DNA from: Pseudobutyrivibrio sp. | GTDB taxonomy: Bacteria > Bacillota > Clostridia > Lachnospirales > Lachnospiraceae | Direction: 5' to 3' | Length of the DNA stretch: 58,045 nt | Assembly: GCF_017471675.1 (NCBI RefSeq) | Contig: NZ_JAFUSK010000006.1 | Span: 1-58,045, forward strand | Part shown: in pieces, positions 51,273-58,045 of the stretch | How the letters are laid out: each line of letters begins with the position of its first letter | Numbering within the stretch: position 1 is the stretch's first letter | Program-made: the position numbers and the translations under genes | The notes under the pieces: model-generated | Seen by the model: the letters and a program-made list of their open reading frames with translations, nothing else | Told to the model about the DNA's origin: nothing | Databases searched by the model: none

Positions 51273-51857
51273 CTATTTTCCTCCTTTTATCTTGCATATA
51301 CCCTGGGTCATGGTTCCCATAGGGCAGAATGTGCACCAGGTTCTTTCTTTATATAGTACCATTACTATCAGTCCAATCAAAGTGGAAGTGAGCATCAAGC
51401 TGTAGAATCCAAATCCGAATTGTGCCACCCAATCTGGGAAAGCACTGCCTGAATATGCCCACTGCCAAGGTACCTTGAATGTCCAAAACAGCTTGATAGC
51501 TTTTCTTAGTGTGCCAGCGCCAGAAAATACCAGGTAGGTCTGAAATACCATTGTACCAAACATGGTCAAGAAAAATACAAGGAATCCATATCTAAACCAC
51601 TTGGATGAAAGCCACTTAGGAGCAGGCTTTTTTCTGGAGCAACCTACATTTCTTCCAAGTACCCAAAACAGCTGACCTCTTCCGCACATGTTGTTACAGA
51701 ACCATTTATTACCGCCTACTACCGCAAATATCAAAGGCAGAATAAAATCTATCATTCCAAGCCAGGCAAACAATATATTAAAAAATCCAAGAGCAAAATA
51801 AATGATTGACCAAATCCATAGATAATTGTACCAATGCTTCTTTTTGTTATTTGCCAT
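51273..51857 (-). CDS. NapH/RnfB-like membrane 4Fe-4S protein
   Basis: 194 aa with about four membrane helices. Cysteine clusters are CNNMCGRGQLFWVLGRNVGC (about 54-73) and CTFCPMGTMTQGIC near the C-terminus. They correspond to the NapH/CcoG-type 4Fe-4S-binding membrane domain (CxxxCPxG-like). It likely passes electrons across or along the membrane with the ferredoxin encoded directly upstream (stop and start adjacent). Donor and acceptor are not identifiable. RBS GAGAGGAG. Confidence 0.85.
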   Translation of the reverse strand: MANNKKKHWYNYLWIWSIIYFALGFFNILFAWLGMIDFILPLIFAVVGGNKWFCNNMCGRGQLFWVLGRNVGCSRKKPAPKWLSSKWFRYGFLVFFLTMFGTMVFQTYLVFSGAGTLRKAIKLFWTFKVPWQWAYSGSAFPDWVAQFGFGFYSLMLTSTLIGLIVMVLYKERTWCTFCPMGTMTQGICKIKGGK

Positions 51858-52055
51858 CTATATGCTCCTCTCTTTTAAATTAATTGCGCTTGCTGGGCAA
51901 GCTTTCTCACACAATCCACAACCAACGCAGATTTCCTCATTCACTAATGCATAACAGCCCTTGTAGATAGATATTGCCTCCCTTGGGCACTGCAATCTAC
52001 AAACACCACAGGCTACACATATATCTGTGTTTACATTTGCTAATCTTTTTGCCAT
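51858..52055 (-). CDS. 2[4Fe-4S] ferredoxin
   Basis: 65 aa with two classical clusters: CVACGVCRLQCP and CVGCGLCEKACP, each CxxCxxCxxxCP. It is a small soluble electron carrier for a low-potential redox partner, probably the membrane Fe-S protein that follows without a gap. It is the first gene of a three-gene operon with its own promoter (52103-52130), divergent from an HxlR regulator that may control it. RBS GGAAG. Confidence 0.93.
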   Translation of the reverse strand: MAKRLANVNTDICVACGVCRLQCPREAISIYKGCYALVNEEICVGCGLCEKACPASAINLKERSI

Positions 52056-52102
52056 ATCAACTTCCTTTTACTTTTTGCTTGTTATTTTTAAACGATACGC
52101 TT

Positions 52103-52130
52103 ATTATATTTGGTAAGAAAAATATATCAA
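52103..52130 (-). promoter_or_regulatory. Promoter of the ferredoxin operon
   Basis: TTGATA (52125-52130), a 16-nt spacer and TATAAT (52103-52108) on the minus strand, a near-consensus sigma-A promoter. TGGTAAG repeats in the divergent region (52111 and 52151) may be part of an HxlR operator. Confidence 0.65.
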
Positions 52131-52169
52131 GTACGCAATTTTTATTAACCTGGTAAGGAAAAACTGACT

Positions 52170-52502
52170 ATGGAAAAAGAACCTTTATGTGAAGAAATCG
52201 CAGGCAAGGGCTGCGGGTTAAAGAAAGTATTAAACATCATAGGTGGCAAATGGAAAATAATGATTCTATGTGTCATCGACAATAATGAAGTTGCCAGATA
52301 TGGTGATTTAAGGCGCTCTGTATTTGGAATTACAAACACCATGCTTGCCCAATCTCTCAAGGAACTAGAAGCGGATGGATTAATTCATCGCACCCAATAT
52401 GATGAAATGCCTGTGCGTGTGGAATACACTCTCACTGATCAGGCCAAGAGCCTAATACCCATTCTATTGCAGTTAAAAAAATGGGGAGAGGATAATCTAT
52501 AG
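52170..52502 (+). CDS. HxlR-family winged-helix regulator
   Basis: 110 aa. The HxlR core is clear: CGLKKVLNIIGGKWKIMIL, the recognition region RYGDLRRSVFGITNTMLAQSLKELEADGLI and the wing VEYTLTDQAKSL. Cys7 and Cys15 near the N-terminus (PLCEEIAGKGCG) are placed like the redox-sensing cysteines of HypR/QsrR-type members. It is transcribed away from the ferredoxin operon with a 114-bp shared control region, so it probably regulates that operon in response to thiol or electrophile stress. RBS AAGGA. Confidence 0.9.
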   Translation: MEKEPLCEEIAGKGCGLKKVLNIIGGKWKIMILCVIDNNEVARYGDLRRSVFGITNTMLAQSLKELEADGLIHRTQYDEMPVRVEYTLTDQAKSLIPILLQLKKWGEDNL

Positions 52503-52516
52503 CGATTATAATATTC

Positions 52517-52546
52517 TTGCATTTACCTACTTACCTATCTTATAAT
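52517..52546 (+). promoter_or_regulatory. Promoter of the Rrf2 regulator with operator-like repeat
   Basis: TTGCAT (52517-52522), 18-nt spacer and TATAAT (52541-52546). The spacer carries ACCTACTTACCT, matching the left half (ACCTACT) of the operators at 47016 and 50786, so autoregulation is plausible. Confidence 0.6.
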
Positions 52547-52562
52547 ATGGTAATAGGATGTG

Positions 52563-52635
52563 CCCACTTTAGTGGGAAGAACCTGTTACCCACAGCGCAC
52601 CCATCGCGAAGCGATTTTAAATGTGCGCTTTCCCG
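52563..52635 (+). ncRNA. Structured 5' leader of the Rrf2 gene
   Basis: The ~100-nt leader folds into CCCAC/GTGGG (52563-52576) and a larger hairpin GCGCAC/GTGCGC (52595-52600 with 52623-52628) enclosing ATCGC-GAA-GCGAT. GGGAAG and CTTTCCC may close a multibranch around the second. I recognise no known riboswitch, and there is no T-run. It may affect translation or be an independent small RNA. Confidence 0.4.
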
Positions 52636-52654
52636 TATAATAGGAGGTCAGAAT

Positions 52655-53056
52655 ATGTTTAGTACAAAAGGAAGATACGCATTACGTGTAATGATAGATT
52701 TAGCGCAGCAGCATTCTGAGGATTATATTCCTCTTAAGGATATTGCTGAGCGTCAGGATATTTCAAAGAAGTATTTGGAGATAATAGTAAAGGAACTTGT
52801 AAAGGGAGGACTTGTTGCTGGAGTCAGCGGTAAAGGTGGCGGCTACAAGCTTACAAGAAAGCCGGAAGAGTATTCTGTTGGAGAGATTATAGAATTATTA
52901 GAGGGCAGCCTTTCACCTGTAGCATGTCTTGCTGACGATGCGAAAGACTGCCCTCGTGAGGGTGTGTGCAAAACCCTGCCAATGTGGACTGAATTCTATT
53001 TACTTGAAAGAGACTTCTTCTATGGCAAGAAGCTCAGTGATTTGGTTAATAGCTAA
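52655..53056 (+). CDS. Rrf2-family regulator (CymR/IscR-like)
   Basis: 133 aa from the ATG at 52655 with AGGAGG 8 nt upstream. The N-terminal wHTH is typical (MFSTKGRYALRVMIDLAQ, GGGYKLTRKPEEYSVGEIIELLEG). Three cysteines in CLADDAKDCPREGVC (C-x7-C-x5-C) are close to the Fe-S ligands of IscR (C-x5-C-x5-C), which CymR of Bacillus lacks. It is surrounded by cysteine and sulfur genes with a shared operator. The best guess is the cysteine-metabolism repressor, perhaps with an Fe-S input. Its stop overlaps the stop of the convergent siroheme gene by 3-4 bp. Confidence 0.9.
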   Translation: MFSTKGRYALRVMIDLAQQHSEDYIPLKDIAERQDISKKYLEIIVKELVKGGLVAGVSGKGGGYKLTRKPEEYSVGEIIELLEGSLSPVACLADDAKDCPREGVCKTLPMWTEFYLLERDFFYGKKLSDLVNS

Positions 53057-54561
53057 GCCTTAAGCAGCAATTCAACTATTCCAGGATATGATGATATCTT
53101 AGCCTCTAAGATGTTATCATATCCTTTTTTTCTGATTTCATTGCTGCAGCTTTCGCCTATTGAATAGATAGTCTCAGGTAAATGACCTTCTAATGCATCG
53201 ATACTAGCTACCGCAGTGCTTCCACTAGTAAAAATAGCTCCATCACAAGCAGCGATTCTCTCTTTAGTATCAACCTCAATTGGTGCATCAGTTGATATAT
53301 TTTCATAGCTTATAAACTTGCTAAGCTTAAATCGAGTATCCAGGCTTTCTTCAAATCCCCCTGATACCTTCTTGGCGCAGAGCCAATATACATTTGCTTT
53401 CTCAGACACCCTTTTATTGATAGCCTCAGCAAGATTTGCGCCACTTTGCTTAGTAGAAATAATGTCTGCAATGATACCAAATGATGCCAATGTATCAAAT
53501 GTCTTCTTCCCTACAACAGCAAAGTGGCAGTTAGGGATATATCTTAAATCCTTTCTTGCCCCTTCAAATAGATTATAGAAGAATGACTTCACTCCATTTG
53601 CGCTTGTAAATACTATTACATCTGATTCGCTGGCATTTTCCAAAAAGGAAACATCCACTTTCTTAGGAACAATCTGCCCTGCCACATAAGATATCACTTC
53701 TGCTCCAAGCTCTTCTAATCTAATCTCTAATTCATTTGACCTGGTAGCTTTGCTTCCCTTTAGCCCGTACTCAAAGCTTTTTATCTTAGGTAGGAAATAA
53801 GTCTTTCCAAACAAAGGTCTGCTTTCAAAAAATCCTAAGGTTTCATTTAAAGCTACAACTTCACCTACAACTATGGTTGCAGGTGATACAAGAGCTGCCT
53901 TCTCAACAAGAGCTGCTATATTATCAAGTGTTCCCACACATTTCTTTTGATGATTGGTGGTGGCATTTGATATTACTGCAACCTTGGTAGACTTGCTTCT
54001 GCCTGCACCAATTAGCCCATCTGCAATTTCTCCTACATGAGATAATCCCATCAAAAATACTAAAGTAACAGATTCATCTGTGAGCTTACTATAATCTATA
54101 TCTGAGGCCTTATCTTTTCTGCTATGGGCAGTGATTACCTGAAAGCCCTTTGATAAACCACGGTGAGTTATAGGAATTCCTGCGGCTGTAAGTGCTGCCA
54201 CTGAAGAGCTGATACCAGGAATCACATCAACCTCCACCCCGTTATCAAGCAAGAAGCAGGCCTCTTCACCGCCCCTGCCAAACACATAAGGGTCGCCCCC
54301 CTTTAGGCGTACCACCAGCTGATGTTCGCCTGCCTTTTGAAGCAACAGTTTATTAATCTCATCCTGTGGCATCACATGAAAGTGATTTTCTTTTCCTACG
54401 AAAATCTTCTCACATCCTACTTTTGTCAATTCTAAAAACTTTGCATTTAGCAGACGGTCATAGATAACGCAATCTGCCTTTTTTATAATTTCTGCTCCTT
54501 TTAAAGTGAGCAGGCCCCATTCTCCAGGACCTGCTCCAAGCAAAACAACTTTTCCACTCAT
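53053..54561 (-). CDS. cobA-hemD: Uroporphyrinogen-III methyltransferase / uroporphyrinogen-III synthase fusion
   Basis: 502 aa. Residues 1-240 are a SAM-dependent CobA/SUMT (VVLLGAGPGEWGLLTLKG, YDRLLNA, RLKGGDPYVFGRGGEEA, PGISS). Residues 255-500 are HemD (ITFTSANGVKSFF-like VFTSANGVKSFFYNL, AVVGKKTFDTL, FTSGSTAV). The fusion closes hydroxymethylbilane into uroporphyrinogen III and methylates it to precorrin-2, the siroheme/cobalamin branch. No protoporphyrin genes are present. With TusA and sulfur-carrier genes upstream the product is probably siroheme for sulfite reductase. It starts 1 bp after hemC; RBS GGAGA. Confidence 0.95.
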   Translation of the reverse strand: MSGKVVLLGAGPGEWGLLTLKGAEIIKKADCVIYDRLLNAKFLELTKVGCEKIFVGKENHFHVMPQDEINKLLLQKAGEHQLVVRLKGGDPYVFGRGGEEACFLLDNGVEVDVIPGISSSVAALTAAGIPITHRGLSKGFQVITAHSRKDKASDIDYSKLTDESVTLVFLMGLSHVGEIADGLIGAGRSKSTKVAVISNATTNHQKKCVGTLDNIAALVEKAALVSPATIVVGEVVALNETLGFFESRPLFGKTYFLPKIKSFEYGLKGSKATRSNELEIRLEELGAEVISYVAGQIVPKKVDVSFLENASESDVIVFTSANGVKSFFYNLFEGARKDLRYIPNCHFAVVGKKTFDTLASFGIIADIISTKQSGANLAEAINKRVSEKANVYWLCAKKVSGGFEESLDTRFKLSKFISYENISTDAPIEVDTKERIAACDGAIFTSGSTAVASIDALEGHLPETIYSIGESCSNEIRKKGYDNILEAKISSYPGIVELLLKA

Positions 54562-54562
54562 A

Positions 54563-55468
54563 TTATTTCTCCAACTGCTGCATTATATCTGCCACAGCTC
54601 TATCAATTAATTCCTCACTGGCATCAGGCGCCACCTGCCTAGTACATGCCAGTTTGCTGCCATCCTCTGTTCCAAACAATGCCCTAAGCTCGTAACCTTC
54701 ATCGGTAGCAGATGCATAAGCACCGATAGGCAGATGACAATCGCCACCTATCTTTTTAAGGAAACCTCTTTCTAAAAATGTGATGTCCTTAATCTTGCTA
54801 TCTGATAAGGAATTTACCATATCAAGAAGCTCATAATTATCTGATTTGAGCTCGATAGCAAGAGTACCCTGGGCAGGAGCTGGAATCATGTCATCCACAT
54901 TAAAATACTCTGATATTTCATGGGCAAGACCAATTCTTTTAAGTCCTGCTGCTGCAATCACAATGCCATCTAGCTTAGTACCATCAGCAAGACCTTCTCT
55001 AAGCTTTCTTATTCTTGTATCAATATTGCCCCTGATAGGATAGATATTAATATCAGGGCGAAGCTTTAGTAGCTGATAGGAACGTCTTTTGCTTCCTGTT
55101 GCAACATTGGCACCTTTAGGCAAATCCTTAAGTGATTTATAGTGATTGAGAATCAAAACATCTCTAGCATCCTCTCTATCCCAAGGGTCGGCAAATGTAA
55201 GCCCAGCCTTAAGAGTGTCTGGCATGTCCTTCATGGAATGAACTGCCAGCTGTATCCTGCCATTTAAAAGAGCATCCTCTATTTCATCTGTGAAGATTCC
55301 CTTTGAGCCTATAGCATCTAAAGGCCTGTGCTGATCCAAATCACCTGTTGTCTTAATTACAACTATCTCATAATCATTCTCTGGAAAGTTTTGCTTTAGC
55401 TTTTCCAATACGTAATTTGCCTGGGCCAATGCCAGCTTAGAACCGCGAGTTCCTATTTTAATATCCAT
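54563..55468 (-). CDS. hemC: Hydroxymethylbilane synthase (porphobilinogen deaminase)
   Basis: 301 aa, full length. Diagnostic stretches: IGTRGSKLALAQANYV, GSKGIFTDEIEDALL, AVHSMKDMP and the cofactor cysteine in GGDCHLPIGAYA. It polymerises four porphobilinogen units into hydroxymethylbilane on a dipyrromethane cofactor. It lies 2 bp before the CobA-HemD gene and 2 bp after bioY, so all three are one transcript. RBS AGGAG. Confidence 0.97.
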   Translation of the reverse strand: MDIKIGTRGSKLALAQANYVLEKLKQNFPENDYEIVVIKTTGDLDQHRPLDAIGSKGIFTDEIEDALLNGRIQLAVHSMKDMPDTLKAGLTFADPWDREDARDVLILNHYKSLKDLPKGANVATGSKRRSYQLLKLRPDINIYPIRGNIDTRIRKLREGLADGTKLDGIVIAAAGLKRIGLAHEISEYFNVDDMIPAPAQGTLAIELKSDNYELLDMVNSLSDSKIKDITFLERGFLKKIGGDCHLPIGAYASATDEGYELRALFGTEDGSKLACTRQVAPDASEELIDRAVADIMQQLEK

Positions 55469-55470
55469 TC

Positions 55471-56049
55471 TTACTCCTGAACATTTACTAATACTAATTT
55501 CTTAAATGCTGGAATAAGCTGTGTGGATAGGCTTGCCGCCATTACACATAAGATGAAATCTGGTAAAACAGTGATCAAGCAATATTGAACCACTACAACG
55601 GCAAAGGAAACAGCTTCCCCAACATATAGATTTTTTATCAAATAAAAATATACCGCACCTACACTATAATATGCAATAAGTCCTATTGTAGCTGGCACAA
55701 TAAGATATACTAATTTCTTTGATGGAAGCTTTTCTGTATATAAGCCAATTAAGTATGCTGCCAAAACAAATCCAAGTAAAAAGCCGAATCCTGGGCGAAG
55801 CACATATCCGATGCCGCCACCTGCTGCAAAAACTGGAACCCCTGCAAGGCCAACAATAATGTATGTAATTACGCTAAGGGCACCAAGCTTTTTGCCTAAG
55901 ATAAATCCTGCAAGTAATACAAACAACCACTGAAATGTGAAGTGCATTGTATATAATGGTAGTGGAATATCAATCTTTATAAATGCTCCAACAGCAATAA
56001 GTGCTGCAAATAATCCTGTAAAAGTAATCTCTCTTGTTGTCAACTTCAT
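55471..56049 (-). CDS. bioY: BioY, substrate-binding component of a biotin ECF transporter
   Basis: 192 aa with about six membrane helices. Family signatures are the N-terminal REITFTGLFAALIAVGAFIKI, GxxGxPVFA (GLAGVPVFAAGGG), and RPGFGFLLGFVLAAYLIG. It captures biotin for an ECF energising module that must be encoded elsewhere. Its place inside a sulfur/siroheme operon is unusual and may reflect only a shared transcription unit. RBS AAGGAG. Confidence 0.93.
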   Translation of the reverse strand: MKLTTREITFTGLFAALIAVGAFIKIDIPLPLYTMHFTFQWLFVLLAGFILGKKLGALSVITYIIVGLAGVPVFAAGGGIGYVLRPGFGFLLGFVLAAYLIGLYTEKLPSKKLVYLIVPATIGLIAYYSVGAVYFYLIKNLYVGEAVSFAVVVVQYCLITVLPDFILCVMAASLSTQLIPAFKKLVLVNVQE

Positions 56050-56060
56050 TGTTAGTCTCC

Positions 56061-56492
56061 TTAAAAATAATATTCATCTGAAAAGATTCTTAAATCTTCT
56101 TTTTCGTACTGTCCATCCTCTATATGGAAGCTGTTAAGCACTGGATTTTCCGCCATAAGTGAGAGAATCATATAGCTTGCCTTTGAATCGTATGCAAGCT
56201 TGATGTCCTCGACAGATGGTCTGGATGGAGACTCAGGATGAGAGTGCCAATTGCCAAGTGGCTTTAGCCCCTCTTTTCTCATATCCTTTATGGCCTCCAT
56301 CTGGTCCTTTGGATCCAGTGTAAAATGATCTGTAGCATGGTCCTTGTTTTCTAGATAGTATATCTTTTTTACTTCAATTTTACCATCAATTTCTGTACCT
56401 GCTACAAGCCCACAGGCTTCCTCTGGAAGATGTTCCTTTGCGTATGCCACAATACTATCGTATATACGATAATGCATTCTAATTGTTTTCAT
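56061..56492 (-). CDS. JAMM/MPN+ metallopeptidase (Mec/HcyD-like)
   Basis: 143 aa single-domain JAMM protein: catalytic Glu in PEEACGLVAG and the zinc motif HSHPESPSRPSVED (H-x-H-x10-D with the PS pair). The Mycobacterium homologue Mec cleaves cysteine from the carrier CysO, and Wolinella HcyD trims a residue from the C-terminus of HcyS. Overlapping the ThiF-like gene by 14 bp and two genes from a carrier ending GGGC, it should process or unload that carrier. RBS GAGG with 6-nt spacing. Confidence 0.92.
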   Translation of the reverse strand: MKTIRMHYRIYDSIVAYAKEHLPEEACGLVAGTEIDGKIEVKKIYYLENKDHATDHFTLDPKDQMEAIKDMRKEGLKPLGNWHSHPESPSRPSVEDIKLAYDSKASYMILSLMAENPVLNSFHIEDGQYEKEDLRIFSDEYYF

Positions 56493-57318
56493 CTCTTACC
56501 TCGAATCTGCCCGCGGTTTCCTCGCAAACCTCCTGCTCATAATCGATAAGCTCTGTGATAGTAGGATTAGCTCCACAAACAGGGCATTTGCTGGTATCAT
56601 GTGGAAGCTTTATCTTCCTAAATTCCTGATTTACAGCATCGTATGTAAGTAGCTTTCCTGTAAGCAAATCACCTACACCAACGATATATTTGATTGCCTC
56701 CATAGCCTGCAGCGAGCCAATCACTCCACCCATAGCACCAATAACACCAGCCTGCTTACAGGTAGGCACTGCATCCTTTGGAGGTGGATTTTTGAATACA
56801 CATCTATAGCAAGGGCCTTCCCCAGGCACATAAGTCATTAGCTGTCCCTTAAATCGAATGATTCCTGCATGGCTAAATGGCTTCTTTTCCATAACACATG
56901 CATCATTAATTAGAAACTTTGCCGGGAAATTATCGGTGCCATCAATAATAAAATCGTATTCACGAATCAGCTCTCTGATATTTGTAGAATCCACAAACTT
57001 ATGATATGTCTTAACCTCCACATCAGGGTTCATGGCATTCATGGTTTCCTTTGCAGATTTTACTTTTGGCTTTCCAATATCTGCTGTGCTATGGATTATC
57101 TGGCGCTGCAGATTGGACAAATCCACCTCATCTGCATCTACGATGCCAATCTTTCCTACTCCTGCTGCTGCAAGATACATAGCTGCTGGAGCGCCAAGTC
57201 CACCTGCTCCAATAATAAGTACGCTTGCGTTTAATAGCTTCTTTTGCCCCTTAGCTCCCACTTCCTTTAGGATGATATGTCTGCTATAGCGCTCAATCTG
57301 TTCATCTGTCATTGCCAT
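56479..57318 (-). CDS. ThiF/MoeB/HesA-family adenylyltransferase for the sulfur carrier
   Basis: 279 aa. Nucleotide site VLIIGAGGLGAPAAMYLA, Asp in VDADEVDLSNLQRQ, DGTDNF, a cysteine in VPTCKQAGVIG and paired zinc cysteines (CYRC and CPVC). It adenylates the C-terminal glycine of a ubiquitin-like carrier before sulfur transfer. There is no rhodanese domain, so sulfur must come from elsewhere, probably TusA in the same operon. Its ATG overlaps the carrier stop (TAATG). Confidence 0.94.
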   Translation of the reverse strand: MAMTDEQIERYSRHIILKEVGAKGQKKLLNASVLIIGAGGLGAPAAMYLAAAGVGKIGIVDADEVDLSNLQRQIIHSTADIGKPKVKSAKETMNAMNPDVEVKTYHKFVDSTNIRELIREYDFIIDGTDNFPAKFLINDACVMEKKPFSHAGIIRFKGQLMTYVPGEGPCYRCVFKNPPPKDAVPTCKQAGVIGAMGGVIGSLQAMEAIKYIVGVGDLLTGKLLTYDAVNQEFRKIKLPHDTSKCPVCGANPTITELIDYEQEVCEETAGRFEVRDENN

Positions 57319-57524
57319 TAGCAGCCACCTCCCATGAAATAAAGGAACTCAACGCTATCACCTTCATTTAACACTGTGGTATCACGATTTTCTGTAAGTA
57401 CGAACTCATCATTAATTGATACAGTGACATACTCGGGAGTCTCAACATTCTCAAGCTCAATAAGCTCTGGGAGAGTCAAACCATCCTTATATTCTTTCTT
57501 CTCACCTGCAACTGTGATTGTCAT
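57318..57524 (-). CDS. thiS: ThiS/MoaD-like sulfur carrier with C-terminal GGGC
   Basis: 68 aa ubiquitin-fold carrier (VSINDEFVLTENRDTTVLNEGDSVEFLYF). The chain ends M-G-G-G-C and then stop, whereas ThiS, MoaD and CysO normally end at GG. The extra residue must be removed before adenylation. The pattern mimics the CysO-cysteine adduct cut by Mec and the HcyS precursor cut by HcyD, and a JAMM enzyme is encoded two genes on. This favours a role in cysteine or homocysteine synthesis over thiamine, as no other thi gene is present. RBS AGGAGG. Confidence 0.9.
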   Translation of the reverse strand: MTITVAGEKKEYKDGLTLPELIELENVETPEYVTVSINDEFVLTENRDTTVLNEGDSVEFLYFMGGGC

Positions 57525-57542
57525 TTCATTATCCTCCTATAC

Positions 57543-57860
57543 TTAGATATAATCTTCTATCCAGTCCACTAAATCATCATAATCTCTAGGACCGATCTGC
57601 TTTCCTACTGCCTTACCTTCCTTGAACAAAATAAGTGTAGGATTTGCTTTGATTTCATAATCCTCTACAAGCTTGGTGTCATAGTTTGTATTCACCTTTA
57701 CCACCTTAAGCTTGCCCTCATATTCTTCCTCTATATCACACAGTGTTGGTGCAAGCTTTTTGCATGTGATACATGAATCTGAGTAGAAATCCACAATAGT
57801 GGGCACTTCACTCTCTAGCACCTTTGATGCGAAATCATCTGTGTAAACTCTTTCTGCCAT
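57543..57860 (-). CDS. Thioredoxin-like protein with CITC active site
   Basis: 105 aa thioredoxin fold. The redox site is DSC30-ITC33 in place of the usual WCGPC, and the cis-proline is in KANPTL. It lies 18 bp before the carrier gene and starts 1 bp after the TusA stop, with GGAGG upstream. The altered dipeptide should change its redox potential. It probably reduces persulfide or thiocarboxylate intermediates of this pathway rather than serving as the general thioredoxin (inference). Confidence 0.9.
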   Translation of the reverse strand: MAERVYTDDFASKVLESEVPTIVDFYSDSCITCKKLAPTLCDIEEEYEGKLKVVKVNTNYDTKLVEDYEIKANPTLILFKEGKAVGKQIGPRDYDDLVDWIEDYI

Positions 57861-57861
57861 A

Positions 57862-58045
57862 TCACTCCTCCACCTTTCTTACAAACAAAGTATATGTGCC
57901 ATCCTCATTATCATTAAGCTTCAAAATCTTATGGCCGTCCTCCTTAAAAGAACGAGGCACGTTCTGCACTGGCTCACCATCATTCATGCGAACCGCCAGA
58001 ACCTGACCATCGTCTAGCTCCTCGATTGCCACCTTTGCAGTAACA
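57862..58045 (-). CDS. TusA-family sulfurtransferase (partial, C-terminal end)
   Basis: The last 61 codons of a gene entering from the right edge. The visible part (VAIEELDDGQVLAVRMNDGEP, NVPRSFKEDGHKILKLNDNE) matches the C-terminal half of TusA/SirA-like proteins; the N-terminal Cys-Pro motif lies outside. TusA passes persulfide sulfur between proteins and would feed the carrier activation genes downstream. The TGA falls 1 bp before the thioredoxin-like start. Confidence 0.8.
   Translation of the reverse strand, partial: VTAKVAIEELDDGQVLAVRMNDGEPVQNVPRSFKEDGHKILKLNDNEDGTYTLFVRKVEE

Noticed and set aside
52145-52360. 71-codon minus-strand frame opposite the HxlR gene
   Set aside because: Lies antisense inside a well-supported HxlR gene and shows no family features or ribosome site.
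52563-52635. 6S RNA or signal recognition particle RNA
   Set aside because: The region is too short for 6S RNA and lacks the conserved SRP RNA loop sequences.

Overview
The window (about 58 kb, AT-rich, nearly all genes on the minus strand) looks like a chromosomal segment of an anaerobic gut or rumen Lachnospiraceae. Butyrivibrio or Pseudobutyrivibrio relatives are the best guess. The reasons are codon use, strong AGGAGG ribosome sites, circularly permuted membrane-tethered GH3 glycosidases, a WXG100/EssC type VII secretion locus, SpaH-type sortase pili and LytTR/AgrC-like two-component systems. Genus is an inference. No rRNA, tRNA, CRISPR, transposase or phage gene was seen.

Layout along the minus strand, from high to low coordinates. 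(1) 58045-53053: a sulfur-trafficking and siroheme operon (TusA, thioredoxin-like, ThiS-like carrier, ThiF/MoeB-like activator, JAMM peptidase, BioY, HemC, CobA-HemD fusion), convergent with an Rrf2/CymR-like regulator at 52655-53056. (2) 52502-50877: an HxlR regulator divergent from a ferredoxin, a polyferredoxin-like membrane protein and a C_GCAxxG_C_C protein. (3) 50738-44523: SGNH hydrolase plus a polar amino acid (probably cystine) ABC transporter, then metY and cysK. The first and third units start from near-identical promoter/operator modules. (4) 44189-40034: two tandem LytTR response regulator/AgrC-like sensor pairs behind an exact 74-bp triple repeat; the second sensor has a degenerate ATPase domain. 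(5) 39939-29362: three GH3 glycosidases (two permuted and membrane-tethered, one canonical and cytosolic), a GtrA protein and a GT2 glycosyltransferase, with many intergenic hairpins. (6) 29245-17962: a sortase C gene, then a pilus/surface operon (VWA tip adhesin, SpaH-like major pilin, accessory pilin-like protein, two SipW-type secreted proteins, an NPVTG protein, a membrane-anchored protein, sortase B). (7) 17719-13997: an Ig-repeat surface protein. (8) 13868-1: a type VIIb secretion operon that runs off the left edge.

The most striking system is (8). EssC, the EsaB-like protein and WXG100 proteins are embedded in a complete threonine-phosphorylation circuit: a Ser/Thr kinase with an extracellular helical domain, a PP2C phosphatase, three FHA-containing proteins (EssC among them), a membrane protein with five evenly spaced D-[AE]-T-[TV]-V-L motifs that look like phospho-acceptors, and a trypsin-like protein that has lost all three catalytic residues and carries a cytosolic FHA domain. 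EssA, EssB and EsaA homologues are not recognisable in the window. The circuit resembles in logic the PpkA/PppA/Fha control of type VI secretion. That comparison is an inference.

Other unusual items are a family of structured palindromic elements with covarying stems and a conserved loop (34226-34304, 45492-45574 and possibly 33477-33610); a paired-repeat element shared by the pilus operon and Ig-protein promoters; an unannotated 25-codon peptide gene between the two-component systems; and a sulfur-carrier protein whose gene encodes a Cys after the C-terminal glycines, beside a JAMM peptidase able in principle to remove it.
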